Positions 1 through 10,649 of a stretch of 64,000 nucleotides of DNA are shown here, in pieces; within the stretch, counting starts at the first letter, position 1, and each line of letters opens with the position of its first letter. A program made the position numbers and the translations under genes. The notes under the pieces were generated by a model that was not told the origin of the DNA, did not search any database, and saw nothing but the letters and a program-made list of their open reading frames with translations. The stretch spans positions 16,640,953-16,704,952 of the forward strand of contig NC_064036.1 of NCBI RefSeq assembly GCF_932526225.1. The letters are read 5' to 3'. This DNA comes from Nematostella vectensis (Eukaryota; Cnidaria; Anthozoa; Actiniaria; Edwardsiidae).

Positions 1-1890
1 AAGACCTCTGCAAAACTTCAATAACAATACCTGGTAGCCAGCGAGGGCCAGCACGCAGATTGAGCACATACACCTTATCTCCTACAGCAAACTTGGAGAC
101 GCAACCGACATTCTGTTCAAACGTGTCTGCTTCCTTCTGGCTAGACAAGGAGGGTCTCAACGCAGAGAATCTTGTCCTCGGTTGTCTGCGTAAATATGCA
201 GGACTGGATCCTGTTGTCGGGTGTGGCGTACACCTGTATGTAAATAGCAGGCGGCTTATCTTATCATGCATGGTGCCACTGTCCTTAGACGTCTTCTACA
301 TCTGGGACTTAAAATAGCCAACATACCGCTCTGCCTTGCCATTTGATGCAGGGTGTCCCGTGGGTGTTGTAGTGTGCCGTATGTTATTCTTTTGTAGGAA
401 GTTCTCAGACTCCTCGCTTACAAATTGAGGACCATTGTCTGAAACGGTATGCTTAGGCAAACCAAAGTTAGCAAATACCTTCCTGAGTATTGTGATGGTG
501 GTAGCACTAGAAGTTGACTTTGTTGGTACTACTTTTAGCCATTTAGAATAGGAATCAATTACAATAAGGAAGATATGTCCCATGTACTCTCCAGCATAGT
601 CAATATGTAGTCTTGTCCATGGCTCTGATGGCCAGTTCCACTTAGCCACAGGTGGACTGGGAGGGGCGTGTGCTGTTTCCTGGCAACTCGTACAAAGCTA
701 AGCTAAATCCTAAATGCCACTCTTACTTGGCCACCAAAAATACTGTCTAGCAAGACCTTTCATTCTCACAGTTCCTGTATGTTCACTATGAAGGCCTAAC
801 AAGATAGTTGGGGTCAGTCTAGATGGTATTATGACTCTACTTCCCCATGACACACACCCTTGCTCGACAGTCAATCCAGACCTACGCATGAAATAAGGCT
901 TCAGTTGGTCAACATCACACTTACTTGGCCATCTTTTGAGTGTTAGTTGTAAAATATGGGTCTCTGCGTGTTTCTGAAGCCATAGTTTTGGCGGTCAGTA
1001 TATCTTCTGGTTCTGGTAAATCTGCTGGTTCTGAAGTGTCCTGCAATGGAGCTCGAGACAGATAATCAGCACATGCATTCTCTTTAGAAGAAATGTACTC
1101 AATTTTACACCTATAAGCAGATAGAATTAGTGCCCAACGCTTAATTCTAGCAGCAGCAAGCTGGGGTATCGCAATTTGTTCACCGGGGCCGATGGTCAGT
1201 AAGTAATTTAAAAGTACGACCAAGCAAATATTGACGAAACTTCTGTGCCCCATAGATAATAGCAAGAGCTTAACCCTCTATCTGTGCATAGTTCTTCTCT
1301 GCTTTGGTGAGACTACGAGATGCAAAATGTACTGGCTTCAACTCGACATTGGTACCTGGCTGCTGCAACACCGCACCAATACCATAAGATGACGCATCAC
1401 AGGAAAGCACCAGCTGTGCATCAGGGCCATAGTGTGCAAGCATCACATCTTCTGTCGTTTGATTCTCTCAAAAGCAGACTGTTGGTCTCTCATCCAGAAA
1501 CAAGGCTCATCCTTCTTAAGAAGCTTGTACAGTGGTGACATGTGATGAGAAAGGTTATGCATAAGAGAAGTTGACTAATCCAATAAAAGTACGCAGCTCA
1601 TTTACATCCTTGGAAGGCGGAGCTTCCTTGATGGCCTTGACCTTGGATGCTATTGGCAGGACGCCACCTTGAGTAATCTTGTTACCTTTGTACTCAACCT
1701 CAGGTAGCACGAACTCACACTTTGTAATCTGCAGACACAAGCTATGCATTTGCAGACGTGTCAAAACTCCCCGGAGGTTCGACAAATGCTCTGCATCACC
1801 CCGACCTGTAACTAGAATATCATCCAGATAAACGATGACTGCTGGAAGTCGCTTGAGAACATTTTCAATGGTACGCTGTAACAGCCCTAC
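1..1890 (-). pseudogene. Decayed Ty3/gypsy-type retrotransposon pol (RT, RNase H, integrase)
   Basis: Reading the minus strand from 1886 downward gives the polymerase of an LTR retrotransposon. The reverse transcriptase palm includes the catalytic YLDD at 1819-1830, followed by its thumb/connection region (1555-1785). An RNase H-like segment ending in a typical ENACADYLSR tail lies at 921-1265. The integrase core at 296-649 keeps its acidic residues in HIDYAG, VSDNGPQF and NGKAERYV. A C-terminal tail of the type GDKVYVLN...RWLPG follows at about 10-100. The frame is broken repeatedly: stops fall in the zinc-binding linker around 690-710, and frameshifts fall within RNase H and between RT and RNase H. 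The 5' part of pol and gag are cut off near 1890, and no LTR is in the window. It is therefore a dead, truncated copy that continues left of base 1. Assignment to Ty3/gypsy rests on the domain order RT-RH-IN and the motif style. Confidence 0.9.
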
Positions 1891-2052
1891 CTCTTTAAAA
1901 TTTTGGATTATGAGGGATTGGATTATATATCGGGCTTGTATTTTTTTAGGGGGGGGGGGCTTATTGAAAACTAAAACGAGCCCTTAAACCCTAAAGCCCT
2001 AAAACGAGTATTTATACAGAGACCGGTTGTTGTTCAAAAAAAGCAACAATGA

Positions 2053-2058
2053 TTTATT
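2053..2058 (-). terminator. Polyadenylation signal AATAAA of the cysteine-rich peptide gene
   Basis: TTTATT on the plus strand, i.e. AATAAA on the minus strand, lies about 48 bases beyond the stop codon of the peptide gene. Confidence 0.6.
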
Positions 2059-2105
2059 TCTTCCAGTCAAGTACAATATAGACTCGTGAAGGTTAGCGTT
2101 TTCCA

Positions 2106-2330
2106 CTATCGTCGACAGTCGCGAATGCACATCATAAACAGCTTGTCTAGGCAGCCGGCTTTACACTGTTGCGGGGAGGAAGATGCAGAGTGCAAACAGC
2201 TTCCGTAGCACCCCCATGCTATCTCGGCGCACGTGTCTAGGCACGGGTCAGATTTGAGGTAACCAGCTTCAGATGACGTCACCAATAGCAGTGCGCAGGC
2301 GCAGAATAACATCAGCATCATGCATTTCAT
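2106..2330 (-). CDS. Secreted small cysteine-rich peptide with four CxxxC motifs (toxin-like or antimicrobial-like)
   Basis: The open frame reaches 2390, but the methionine at 2328-2330 is the better start. It opens a clean signal peptide (basic MKC, then a Met/Leu/Ala-rich core ending near SSEA), and a polypyrimidine-AG acceptor with a CTAAC branch-like motif sits just upstream. The product is 74 residues, with a mature part of about 52. Its eight cysteines form four CxxxC pairs spaced 5, 10 and 7 residues apart, a pattern typical of disulfide-stabilised helical hairpins. Such folds occur in some venom potassium-channel toxins and in antimicrobial peptides, so the cysteine pattern does not settle the role. 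The stop is TAG at 2106-2108, and a polyadenylation signal lies about 50 bases downstream. The gene sits alone between the retrotransposon remnant and a foldback element. I do not recognise a specific family member. Confidence 0.7.
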   Translation of the reverse strand: MKCMMLMLFCACALLLVTSSEAGYLKSDPCLDTCAEIAWGCYGSCLHSASSSPQQCKAGCLDKLFMMCIRDCRR

Positions 2331-2362
2331 GATTTTAAGCTGAAAAAAATTTTTGTTAGTTG
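2331..2362 (-). promoter_or_regulatory. Probable 3' splice site of a 5'-UTR intron before the cysteine-rich peptide gene
   Basis: On the minus strand a CTAAC branch-like motif is followed by an A/T stretch and TTTTTTTCAG, ending about ten bases before the ATG at 2330. This suggests a non-coding first exon further right. A possible donor (CAGGTATT) lies near 2425-2432. Confidence 0.45.
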
Positions 2363-2390
2363 ACAAGCGCTGTCTGCCAATAGCGGTCAT

Positions 2391-2969
2391 TTACTTTTAA
2401 AACTAATCATTTCCTTATTTGTAATACCTGCAAGGTAACTATGATTTTAAGCCGGTCGTATCGTGGGGGTTTCGTAAACTACATGACTTGTATTCAAATG
2501 AGAAAAACAGGGCTTGTGACCATCTTTAGGCAATGAGAAGGTCGAGGGAGGGGGTGTTGTAAAAAAGAGAACCTTTGATATCCAAGCTTGGATCCACAAC
2601 ATTGCCCTCATTTATTTGTTTTTAGCGAGTGTTTAAGACCCTTCATTCTGACCGGGTGTAGTGTGGTGCTAAGTATGTAAATACCAATGTTAATAAAAAA
2701 TGTAATGTAAATAAAACAGCAAATATGAATATTGTTCATGGTTATGTTGGGCGTTAATTTTTTGTATTTTTTTTATTTGTCTGAAGTGAGAAAGTTTTTC
2801 AAATATAATAAAAACAACGACGTGTTCCAAATTATTACTAAGCTGCGGGAGGGCTCCGATTTTTCTTTAAATTTCTTTAAAAACTCACGAAAAAAATATT
2901 TCCATCCACCGCGCTTGACCTTGAATTAAAGCAATATCCTCCAAAATGGTTAATCCATCGATATCTAAT
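2391..2969. other. AT-rich intergenic stretch, no gene seen
   Basis: This holds the probable 5' flank of the cysteine-rich peptide gene. Short open frames here (for example 2732-2929) are rich in Phe/Lys from AT content and show no domain. Confidence 0.5.
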
Positions 2970-4684
2970 ATCTCCTATGCTAGAAAAATCTTTATTACCA
3001 AAAATCCCCGATTTCCCATAATCCCTGATTTTTTTTACAGCCTTTTGAATATACCAGTCTGTACAACACCTACTTGCCCAGTCCCCTCACGGATAAAGCT
3101 CGAGTTGGCGCGAAATGATCACCATACAGTCGTTTGACAAAAGGTTGTCATCAACCGGCTTTGCGACTACACGACAAGCCCTCAAAAAACCACTGAACCA
3201 CTGGTAAAAACCACTGAAGCGCCTAGTTGCATATATTAGCCACTGCTACACCGTCTAAGTCTGAAGTTATGCAGTGGCAAATATATGCAGCTAAACGCTT
3301 CAGTGGTTTTTACAATGCTTACATGCGGGCTTGTCGCGTAGTCGCAAAGCCGGTTGATGACAACCTTTTGTAAAACGACTGTATACGGAGAATGGCGAGA
3401 GCACACGTGAATTTGCGTGAGAGAAAACAATTTTGGCTACATGCGGCGTCTTTACCTTGCAACTTTATTAGACGTGGAAATAAAGTGCTTTTCCTCTTGG
3501 TAGCTGGCTTAAAATGTAAATATAACCTTATGCAAATATGGAATTCATCCCTGGAATACGTAGATTAAGGATTGTATAATTAGTTTTATGCGATTTCAGT
3601 GAAGCGGCTAAGATTAGCGATGTCTTTCACGCCGCTTCGAGACCGTTGTGTTGTTTAATAAGAAAACACTGCCGACACAAATTCAACACGAAAATTTCGC
3701 TCTTATTCCTTTAATACATCAATACCTGAAAGAAATCGCTAATATTAGCCGCTTCACTGAAATCGCATAAAAATAATTATACAATCCTTAATCTACGTAT
3801 TCCAGGGATTAATTCGGTGCTAGTTACGTAGGGGTTCGTAAGGGTTCGTTTAAATGCAATGTTTTATGTCGAATTGGTGTTCCGAATAACTGTGCATATG
3901 AAGTTAAAAAGACTCTTTTCCACAGTTAGACGTTTTTATATGAAACACTTATGTTGTGAGGCTACATTTTTGTGAAAACTATGTGTGGACGAGTTGACTC
4001 TATTATTGTGGACGAGTTGACTCTACTTGTGGACGAGTTGACTCAATTTGTGGACGAAATGGTTGTGGACGACACGGTTTGTGGACGAAGTGAGTGTGAA
4101 CCATATAAAACGTATATCCTGCTTGCATTTTAAAGTAGCCACTTATTGATAATTCAAATAGTACTCGCGTGATATAACCATGAAATAAGACAACAATAAA
4201 CGTTATGATGTAAGTAAACGGATATAATTCCTTTTGTTTGTATCCACAGATAGCACAATCACGATTCTACTGTTGTCAAACCATTTAGACGGCTGACAAG
4301 CTTCTCCTCCAGTTCCCTTCCTGTATTTTTCGATAATTCGACATCCATAGATCATTTGTCCGCAAATGCCTCGTCTTGGTATGGCAAAAATACGTTGCTG
4401 TATTGTTGTTGAGTTGCTTTCTCTGTCTCGATGTCACTGGCATCGCTTTCTCACTCGGCAGAGCTTGTTGATGCACAGGGAGAAGCGCTCATTTTCGTGA
4501 ATAAAGATGTAGACTGCGCGCGCGAGCTGACAAGTTTGATTTTCGCGCCACGCGCCCGCAATACGTTTGTCGGTCAGCGACAAAGGTGTTTTACAGACTG
4601 GTAAATTCAAAGGGCTGTAAAAAAATCAAGGAATACGGGAAATCGGGGATTTTTGGTAATAAAGATTTTTCTATCATAGGAGAT
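2970..4684. mobile_element. Non-autonomous DNA element with ~100-bp terminal inverted repeats and internal palindromes
   Basis: Bases 2970-3070 are closely matched by the reverse complement of 4585-4684; both read ATCTCCTATG at the outer edge. Inside are two more long inverted repeats. The first is 3125-3181 against 3327-3383 (57 bases, about two mismatches), with a further inner arm pairing about 3200-3245 with 3268-3315. The second is 3541-3621 against 3735-3815 (81 bases). A short direct repeat of GTGGACGAGTTGACTC and variants, at least six copies, occupies about 3985-4090. No transposase frame is visible, so this is a non-autonomous or composite element. No target-site duplication is obvious. 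Confidence 0.8.
3985..4090. repeat. Short tandem motif GTGGACGAGTTGACTC and variants
   Basis: Six or more copies beginning GTGGACGA at spacings of about 15-23 bases lie inside the element at 2970-4684. Their position resembles subterminal protein-binding repeats of DNA transposons, but no binding protein is known from this window. Confidence 0.7.
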
Positions 4685-5469
4685 GCTTGGCTACTTTACT
4701 TAGTTTAGCTTAACTATTTTACTTGGTCCATACAGGGAATCTTTGCTTCAGGTTCAAATGCTTTTTTATTGCCTTTTCTATGCCAATGGACGCGTGTTGA
4801 TAGAACCCTGCGCGATTCTCTTGTTATTTCTCGTTTTCGCGTCCGGCATAAGAACAAGTCAATGCTGTCAGTGTATTTGATGAAAATTACTTAGTGCGTT
4901 TTCTTAACAAGCGCAACGTTGTCAAGATAACCCTTTGGAAACGCTCCCTCTTTTTATAAAATAAAGTCTGGATTAATGTGGCATTGTTTTGTTTCAGATA
5001 CACTATAAGTACGTCTGATAAAATCAGCATGTGCAGTAAATTTGTATTTTATTAATTTATTTATTAATTAATTTATTTATTAATATATATATATATTTAT
5101 TTATTTATTTATTTATTTATTTTACCACTATAACATATTAAAGTAGCAGTAAGGTTGACACAACAGAGCACGGCTCCAACTCAAATGTAACCCTAATTCT
5201 TGACAACACAAATAATGGCAAACGCAAAAAATTTAGTTCTATTATCGAAAAATACTTACACCAGGCCTCGTTATATTCCTACTAAATGCAGGAAAATATG
5301 AATCATGGATTAGATTACTTTATTCTTACAGCAGCAGCGATCGGTCTTAAAACAGCTAATGTGTCATTTACCATTCGCAACTTGCACAACATTGTGTTGG
5401 ATAATAACCAAAGGTAATAACTTAATCCATATAGATGTGATTGTGTGGTATAGACCCCCTTATCCCCTT
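4685..5469. other. Intergenic, AT-rich, no gene seen
   Basis: Contains an AT-rich simple repeat of TTTA/TTAA type at about 5041-5122. No coding signal longer than noise was found on either strand. Confidence 0.5.
5041..5122. repeat. AT-rich simple repeat (TTTA)n with a TA run
   Basis: Repeated TTTA and TTAA with a short TATATATA stretch. It is a low-complexity microsatellite. Confidence 0.85.
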
Positions 5470-5846
5470 AAACAATGACCCGCACTATAAAAGGGCTTAG
5501 CTCCGCCCCCTTTCGGCTGAATAAGATTCAAATTTCAAGATGACAACACGCCGTAACATTGCGTCGGTAGTGAGACTTTTTAGGTGTGTTATCGTTAATA
5601 CTTTGAACTAATTTTTACTGCACATTCCTGCTCATTCGATGGTTTAGAAGAGAAAATAAGCCAAAAGAAAATAAACCGAGCAAACGAGAAGAAAAGCGCT
5701 TCAAAAGTTGGATTTGGGTTTCGCTTCTCGTGGGCAAACAAGACACGCTTGACTGAACTCCGGAGCTCCGCACCGCATGGCAGTTTACTGACAACTTAGC
5801 CTTTCGTGGACCTGGTCCAGGCCTTTTATAATGCGGGTCCTTGTTT
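5470..5846. mobile_element. Possible small foldback element with 25-bp inverted termini
   Basis: Bases 5470-5494 pair with the reverse complement of 5822-5846 (about 23 of 25 bases), around CCCGCACTATAAAAGG. The interior is non-coding. No clear target-site duplication was found. Confidence 0.5.
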
Positions 5847-6438
5847 CAGCAAATCTTCTTAAATCATTCATCCAGTTGCTTATATTATATAATGATATTG
5901 GTCTGCACCTGCGTAAAACAATCCTAATCACGCTATTATTGACGACGCGATCACTACTGAAATGATATTCCTTGTATTTCTCAAATCGTTTTAAAACATT
6001 TCAATGTTTTAAATGGTAAGCTATCAATTTCAAGGTGTAACAAGATTCAGCAAGCTCTTTCAGTATTTGATGAATTAAGCTTTTAATGACTAACGGAAAC
6101 TTCCGTAGCGGTTACCGGGTTTTATCTTTTATCTCAAGCACTTAAAATCTTTTGCTGTAGCTAATTCTCTAATGTAGCAAGGGATTCGAATATATTGGGT
6201 TTGAAAAACGCGAATACAAGACCACAAAAAAGCAATCTACTATAACTGCTTTCAAACTTCTTTAGTTTGGGTGCTTATCATATCTCGTTTGTTTCCCCTC
6301 ATTCCAAATTTCAATAAGATGACTATTGTACATGCAGTGGTTCTGAAAATGTGAAATTCAGTGCATTTTATAGGGTCATTATCTGGTAATAGGATAAATG
6401 GCAATCCCGCAATATCAATTGCTGCTCATGGGCATATA

Positions 6439-6680
6439 CACCTATTTCAATATAAACGTTGTCAGTGCAAATGGCGAATGGCAAATGGCAATTGTAAGAC
6501 CAATCATTGCTTATTGGTATAATTATTTGTAAGAATAAAGATGATGAGTAATATAATCACAGAAATTATCCACATTTACCTACATTTAGTAGAAATTGGA
6601 CGAGTTCCATGGTATTTTTTTATCAAAGAACTGCCATTTGACAATCGCCATTTGCTGTTTGCACTGACAACGTTATTTGT
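6439..6680. mobile_element. MITE-like foldback element, family A copy 1
   Basis: The left part (CACCTATTTCAA ... GTTGTCAGTGCAAATGGCG) is repeated in inverted orientation at the right (CGCCATTTG...GCACTGACAACGTT). The right tip is lost compared with copy 2 at 8435-8601. The short open frame 6541-6789 partly overlapping it is not considered a gene. Confidence 0.65.
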
Positions 6681-6789
6681 AAACTACTCGCATGGTTTTG
6701 CACTTTTTGCATTCAGTAGAAATACGAGTAGACCCAGAGAATTTCTCGATGGTAGAGCTACTATTTGGTTAATTGCCAAATTACACTAA

Positions 6790-8434
6790 AAACTTTGAAA
6801 TGCGTGGGGTTAGGACTGTTTGGACTCATTCTTAAGATGAGAAAACTTTTGCGTAAACTTTGCAAAAAAGGAAGCGACACAGTGTGGTGCAACACTGTGG
6901 AGATTGCAATTAAAGCCTCGAAATTCACGACAACGCCTATTTAGCCCTCCTTAGGCCCTCTCAAACATTTGTCGTCCACTTGAAAACAAGACATAATTGT
7001 CTGCACGTCTGAGAATTGTTTAAATTGGCCATAAAACAAAATAAATAAGTTCGTACTTATCAAGGAATAATATGGCTTCATTAAAACTGAATATTTCATG
7101 AATTGATTAGGCCAACCCTACTCATATCTTGTTGTATAGAAAGTGTTCCTTCTTATCCACATAGAATTAATGTATGGTAGAACTTATAGGATATTGTAAA
7201 TATTCAATAAGAGGCTCTATAGGTGTTTCAACAGTGCTAGATAAACACATCTATTTCAAATAAGGTTACTCTCTCGTTTCATGTTTTTTAGAGACCAGGA
7301 TCTAGCCTTTTATACGCTAACCACGGACAACTGGGGGTTGGGAAGAGTCGTGGATTCTCGAGAGCGAGCAACCTTTTTTTGAAATAGTTATTATTAAAGT
7401 TTTCTATGCCTACCTTTGTGAGACCGTAGAGCTAGCACCGAGATATGCTTTCACTGCTACAATAGAGCTGACAATGTTAAATGGATCTTCAAGTGAAAAA
7501 CTGCAAAGTGTTCGCTTGAATTTATAGCTGAAGCGATCACCTGGAAGGCGTCTGATTGGTCCAGGCTCTTTTTTGGGCTCAATCAATGAAATAAAACACG
7601 TGAGGCAAATAGTCTTACTTCGCAATGAGTTTCAATATTCGTGATATTTAATATTGCTATATCTAATTGATTTGTGGGCCAAAAAGTTTAGCACTTTCTG
7701 AATTCCCAGTATAAAGTAGGCAGAAAAATCACCTATCTGCGTCATCAATTAAAGAGGGGGATCACTTATTGTAATACAAGAAATATCATATTGTTATATC
7801 ATATCAAGTCTCCGAGATCTCAATATTGGCAACATGAAAAGACAACTCCAAGAAGAAAAGAAGTGTAACATTATTCGCTTTGTGTTGATAGATTATTTTA
7901 TTTTTTAAAGTGGCGCCACTTTATTGATTACTGCTTATCAGTTTAAAGATGTGTATTTTTTTATTATTTTTCTTTCCTGTTGATAGGAACACCGTAATTA
8001 ATAGCGCGTCCTCAGAGATGCTTGCACGCGGTACGAAGCTCATTTAAACTGTCATCTTATCAAAAAATATTGATTATCTGTCGGAGAATAATTTCTGTTT
8101 AAATTTATTAGCAATAGACAGGGGTCCGTTTTAAAACGTTATGTTAAAAACGCTAAAGTTGATAAGAACATTATCAAAATAGTGATTAATGACGTTAAAT
8201 GGCTGTTAAAGCGTAGGCAGCAGTCGTCTCAGCTGCGTACAGCGTATATTGTATCAGTTTTGACATTGTCAACTGCTCATCAGGTTGAGCGCTTGTCGGT
8301 GAAAAAAGTACTCAAAGAGCTGCTTGGTTTTACCACACGCTAAGCATGGATCGTGAACAATTTCAACGCTTAAAAGGTTTTTAATAATACTTTCATTTGT
8401 GCTTCCCCATAAAAATAAAACACAAAGTAACATT
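6790..8434. other. Intergenic, no supported gene
   Basis: Short open frames (for example 7410-7625 minus) show no domain, no splice context and no repeat structure. Nothing else was recognised. Confidence 0.45.
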
Positions 8435-8601
8435 CACCTATTTCAAAATGTGTTGTCAGTGCTAATGGCAAATGACATTTGTCAATTGCAGTTCTGCTAA
8501 ATTTCTACTAAATGTATAAAAAAGGGGAAAAGTAGTAATTGGTCGTAGTACTGCCAATTGCTATTCGCCATTTGCATTGACAACGTTTATTGAAATGGGT
8601 G
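8435..8601. mobile_element. MITE-like foldback element, family A copy 2
   Basis: It shares its termini with the element at 6439-6680. It begins CACCTATTTCAAA and ends in the inverted TTGAAATGGGTG. The arms contain GTTGTCAGTGCTAATGGCAA and CGCCATTTGCATTGACAACG. Length is about 167 bases. Confidence 0.7.
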
Positions 8602-9560
8602 TACATGCTTTTGTATTTCCATCAAATGAGTAAAGGGACTTCTATGCCACGGTTTACTACTTGAAAGTGGCATTCTATTAGAGAAGAGAAGAAAGCTTAC
8701 TCGAAGAATCCTACATGAATCTGGCTCTCTCGTGGTTCCCTTGACCTGCCTGAGATTTTACACTAAAAGTTTTTGCACAGCCCCTTTAAACTCGAGATGT
8801 ATACCACTTTCGCTGTGGAGACGTTGCGTCACAATAACAAAAATAACTCCGCTGTGGTTCGCAATTACCCACGCACGGGCTTTCATCTTGTTTCTTTGGG
8901 ATCACCGATTTAATATATTTATTTTATAGCCAGTTTCAAATTGCTCACCGCGTCAGCAAAAAGGGTCAATGCGATATAAGGCTACTTATGTTAAATGTTG
9001 TTGTAGTAATATGATGAAAGTGAAATGGTTGCAGCTACTTCAGGTTCAAGCTACACTTTTATGAAAGAGCTCAAACTGAGACAATTTCTAGTTGCTTATT
9101 GCCTGGGGGGGATGAGGATAAGATGATAAAGTTTATAGAAAAAAATAGCGATAAATGTTATTCAAGATAGAATATTGGCTTTCGTAAAGATATCGGGGGC
9201 ACTTAAACGTAAAAAGTGTTATATGAGCGCTTCCGTAGTTCTATTCTGTAACGAAGAAGAGGGCCTCTACTACCGACAGATAAAACCGCGAATCTCTTGA
9301 TTGAAACGTTGAATTTTAAATCCAGTCGTTTTTACTGCGAGAATTTCCATTGGCTTGGAATAAACATTTCCCAAAGTTTCCCAAAACCCAATAGCGAGCA
9401 CGCAAAGTACTCGCCCGAAAATCTTAAAATTTCATCCAAGACTAGATTGAAGACACAACAATGAAGTCCAAATATTATTGAGGTTTTTAATATTTTACTT
9501 CATAGTAGGGTGAATCGCCTTATTTTAACTCCATATGTTCACTACAAACTGAGAGTCAAA
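8602..9560. other. Intergenic, no supported gene
   Basis: AT-rich sequence with only short open frames. It leads into a possible exon at 9567. Confidence 0.4.
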
Positions 9561-9566
9561 ACGTAG

Positions 9567-9828
9567 TGTTCACACAGGAAAACCTGATGTGCTTTACTTT
9601 TCTCCTGAAAGGCAATCTACACGAAGCTACAAGTATGGGATTAATCCCGACGACCTGAACATCGCAGAGGGGGAATACGCCGTAGAAAGACCCGCTTCGG
9701 GATGCCACGAAGCATTTGCTCAGCTAGCAAATATGATTATGAAAGACAAGGGAATTGGAATGCCTATTTCGCCAAATGACGCTTGTCAACTTTTTTTTCA
9801 ACTTTTGACCGAAACAAGTAACATATAA
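9567..9828 (+). CDS. Possible orphan terminal exon, protein of unknown family
   Basis: A good acceptor (TTCACACAG) is followed by an open frame starting GKPDVLYFSPERQ and running about 87 codons to TAA at 9826-9828. Composition is protein-like (balanced charged and hydrophobic residues, phrases such as ECAVERP-type and GIGMPISPNDACQLFFQLL). AATAAA follows at 9930-9935. The first residues faintly recall the DVYYFSP strand of methyl-CpG-binding domains, but the rest does not fit. No partner exon was found upstream on the plus strand, so it may be a gene fragment or part of an unrecognised mobile element. Confidence 0.3.
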
Positions 9829-10551
9829 TCATAAAATTTAGCCTAAATATGGTAGTTTGCGGCAAACTACGTCTTAGCAATTGCCATATAGATCTCCCTT
9901 TTCTAAATACAATAGGTCTATACTTTCCAAATAAAATCCATCACAGTCGTGTTGCTATCTTGGCAATAAATAAAGTAAAACAGATGGCAAACAGACAATT
10001 TGATGTCAGTGGACGTACTATTCGAATCATCGGGGGGCGCAAAAGGGCACAAGATGATGGGGTCCTTAAGGGAGGGGGGCAAGGGTTTGCGGCGATGCAG
10101 TTTTGCCTTAAATCTGGCGCGGTTTTTCGTATTTTATTCCGCGCTACTGCAGTTTCTCTAGACTGCGCGGTTTACGGTTTTTGACATATTTTGGCGGTTT
10201 TGCGGGTTTTGGCGTATTTCTCTGCGTTTTCTGTGCGTTTTCCTGTGCGGTTTTAAGATTTTCGCACCCCCTTTACGCCCCCATCTTAAGGTGCTTGTGT
10301 AAAAAAAGGTTACACCATCGAGAAACACGAGACTTGCTAACGCTAACAGTATTTTTGAATACTTTTACAATCATACAAATGAAAAAAATGTTTTTTTTTC
10401 TTATGTAGTTAAAACTGAATGTAGTAGTATAACCTTAACGTTAGTTACGATTCTAAATCGCAGGAAATTCTTTTGACAATGGAACCTGTTCAGCATATTC
10501 CAATAACAATTCATAACAAAACCCAACAAATCCTGCATCGACCAAAATAAT
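9829..10551. other. Intergenic, no supported gene
   Basis: A GCG/GTTTT-rich stretch at about 10100-10270 gives open frames on the plus strand with highly biased composition. No domain is visible. Confidence 0.4.
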
Positions 10552-10649
10552 TTACTGTAGTAAATTATTAGCTTGCTCTATTCGATATGTACATATTGTG
10601 TATATAATTAAGTAAACTTTGAGTAACCCTAAACCTGTAAACAATACAC

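Noticed and set aside
4285-4476. Minus-strand 63-residue frame inside the palindromic element
   Set aside because: Too short, no domain, no splice or start support; not evidence for a transposase.
9567-9700. Methyl-CpG-binding domain at the start of the orphan frame
   Set aside because: Only a few residues (DVLYFSP) resemble it; the following residues do not.
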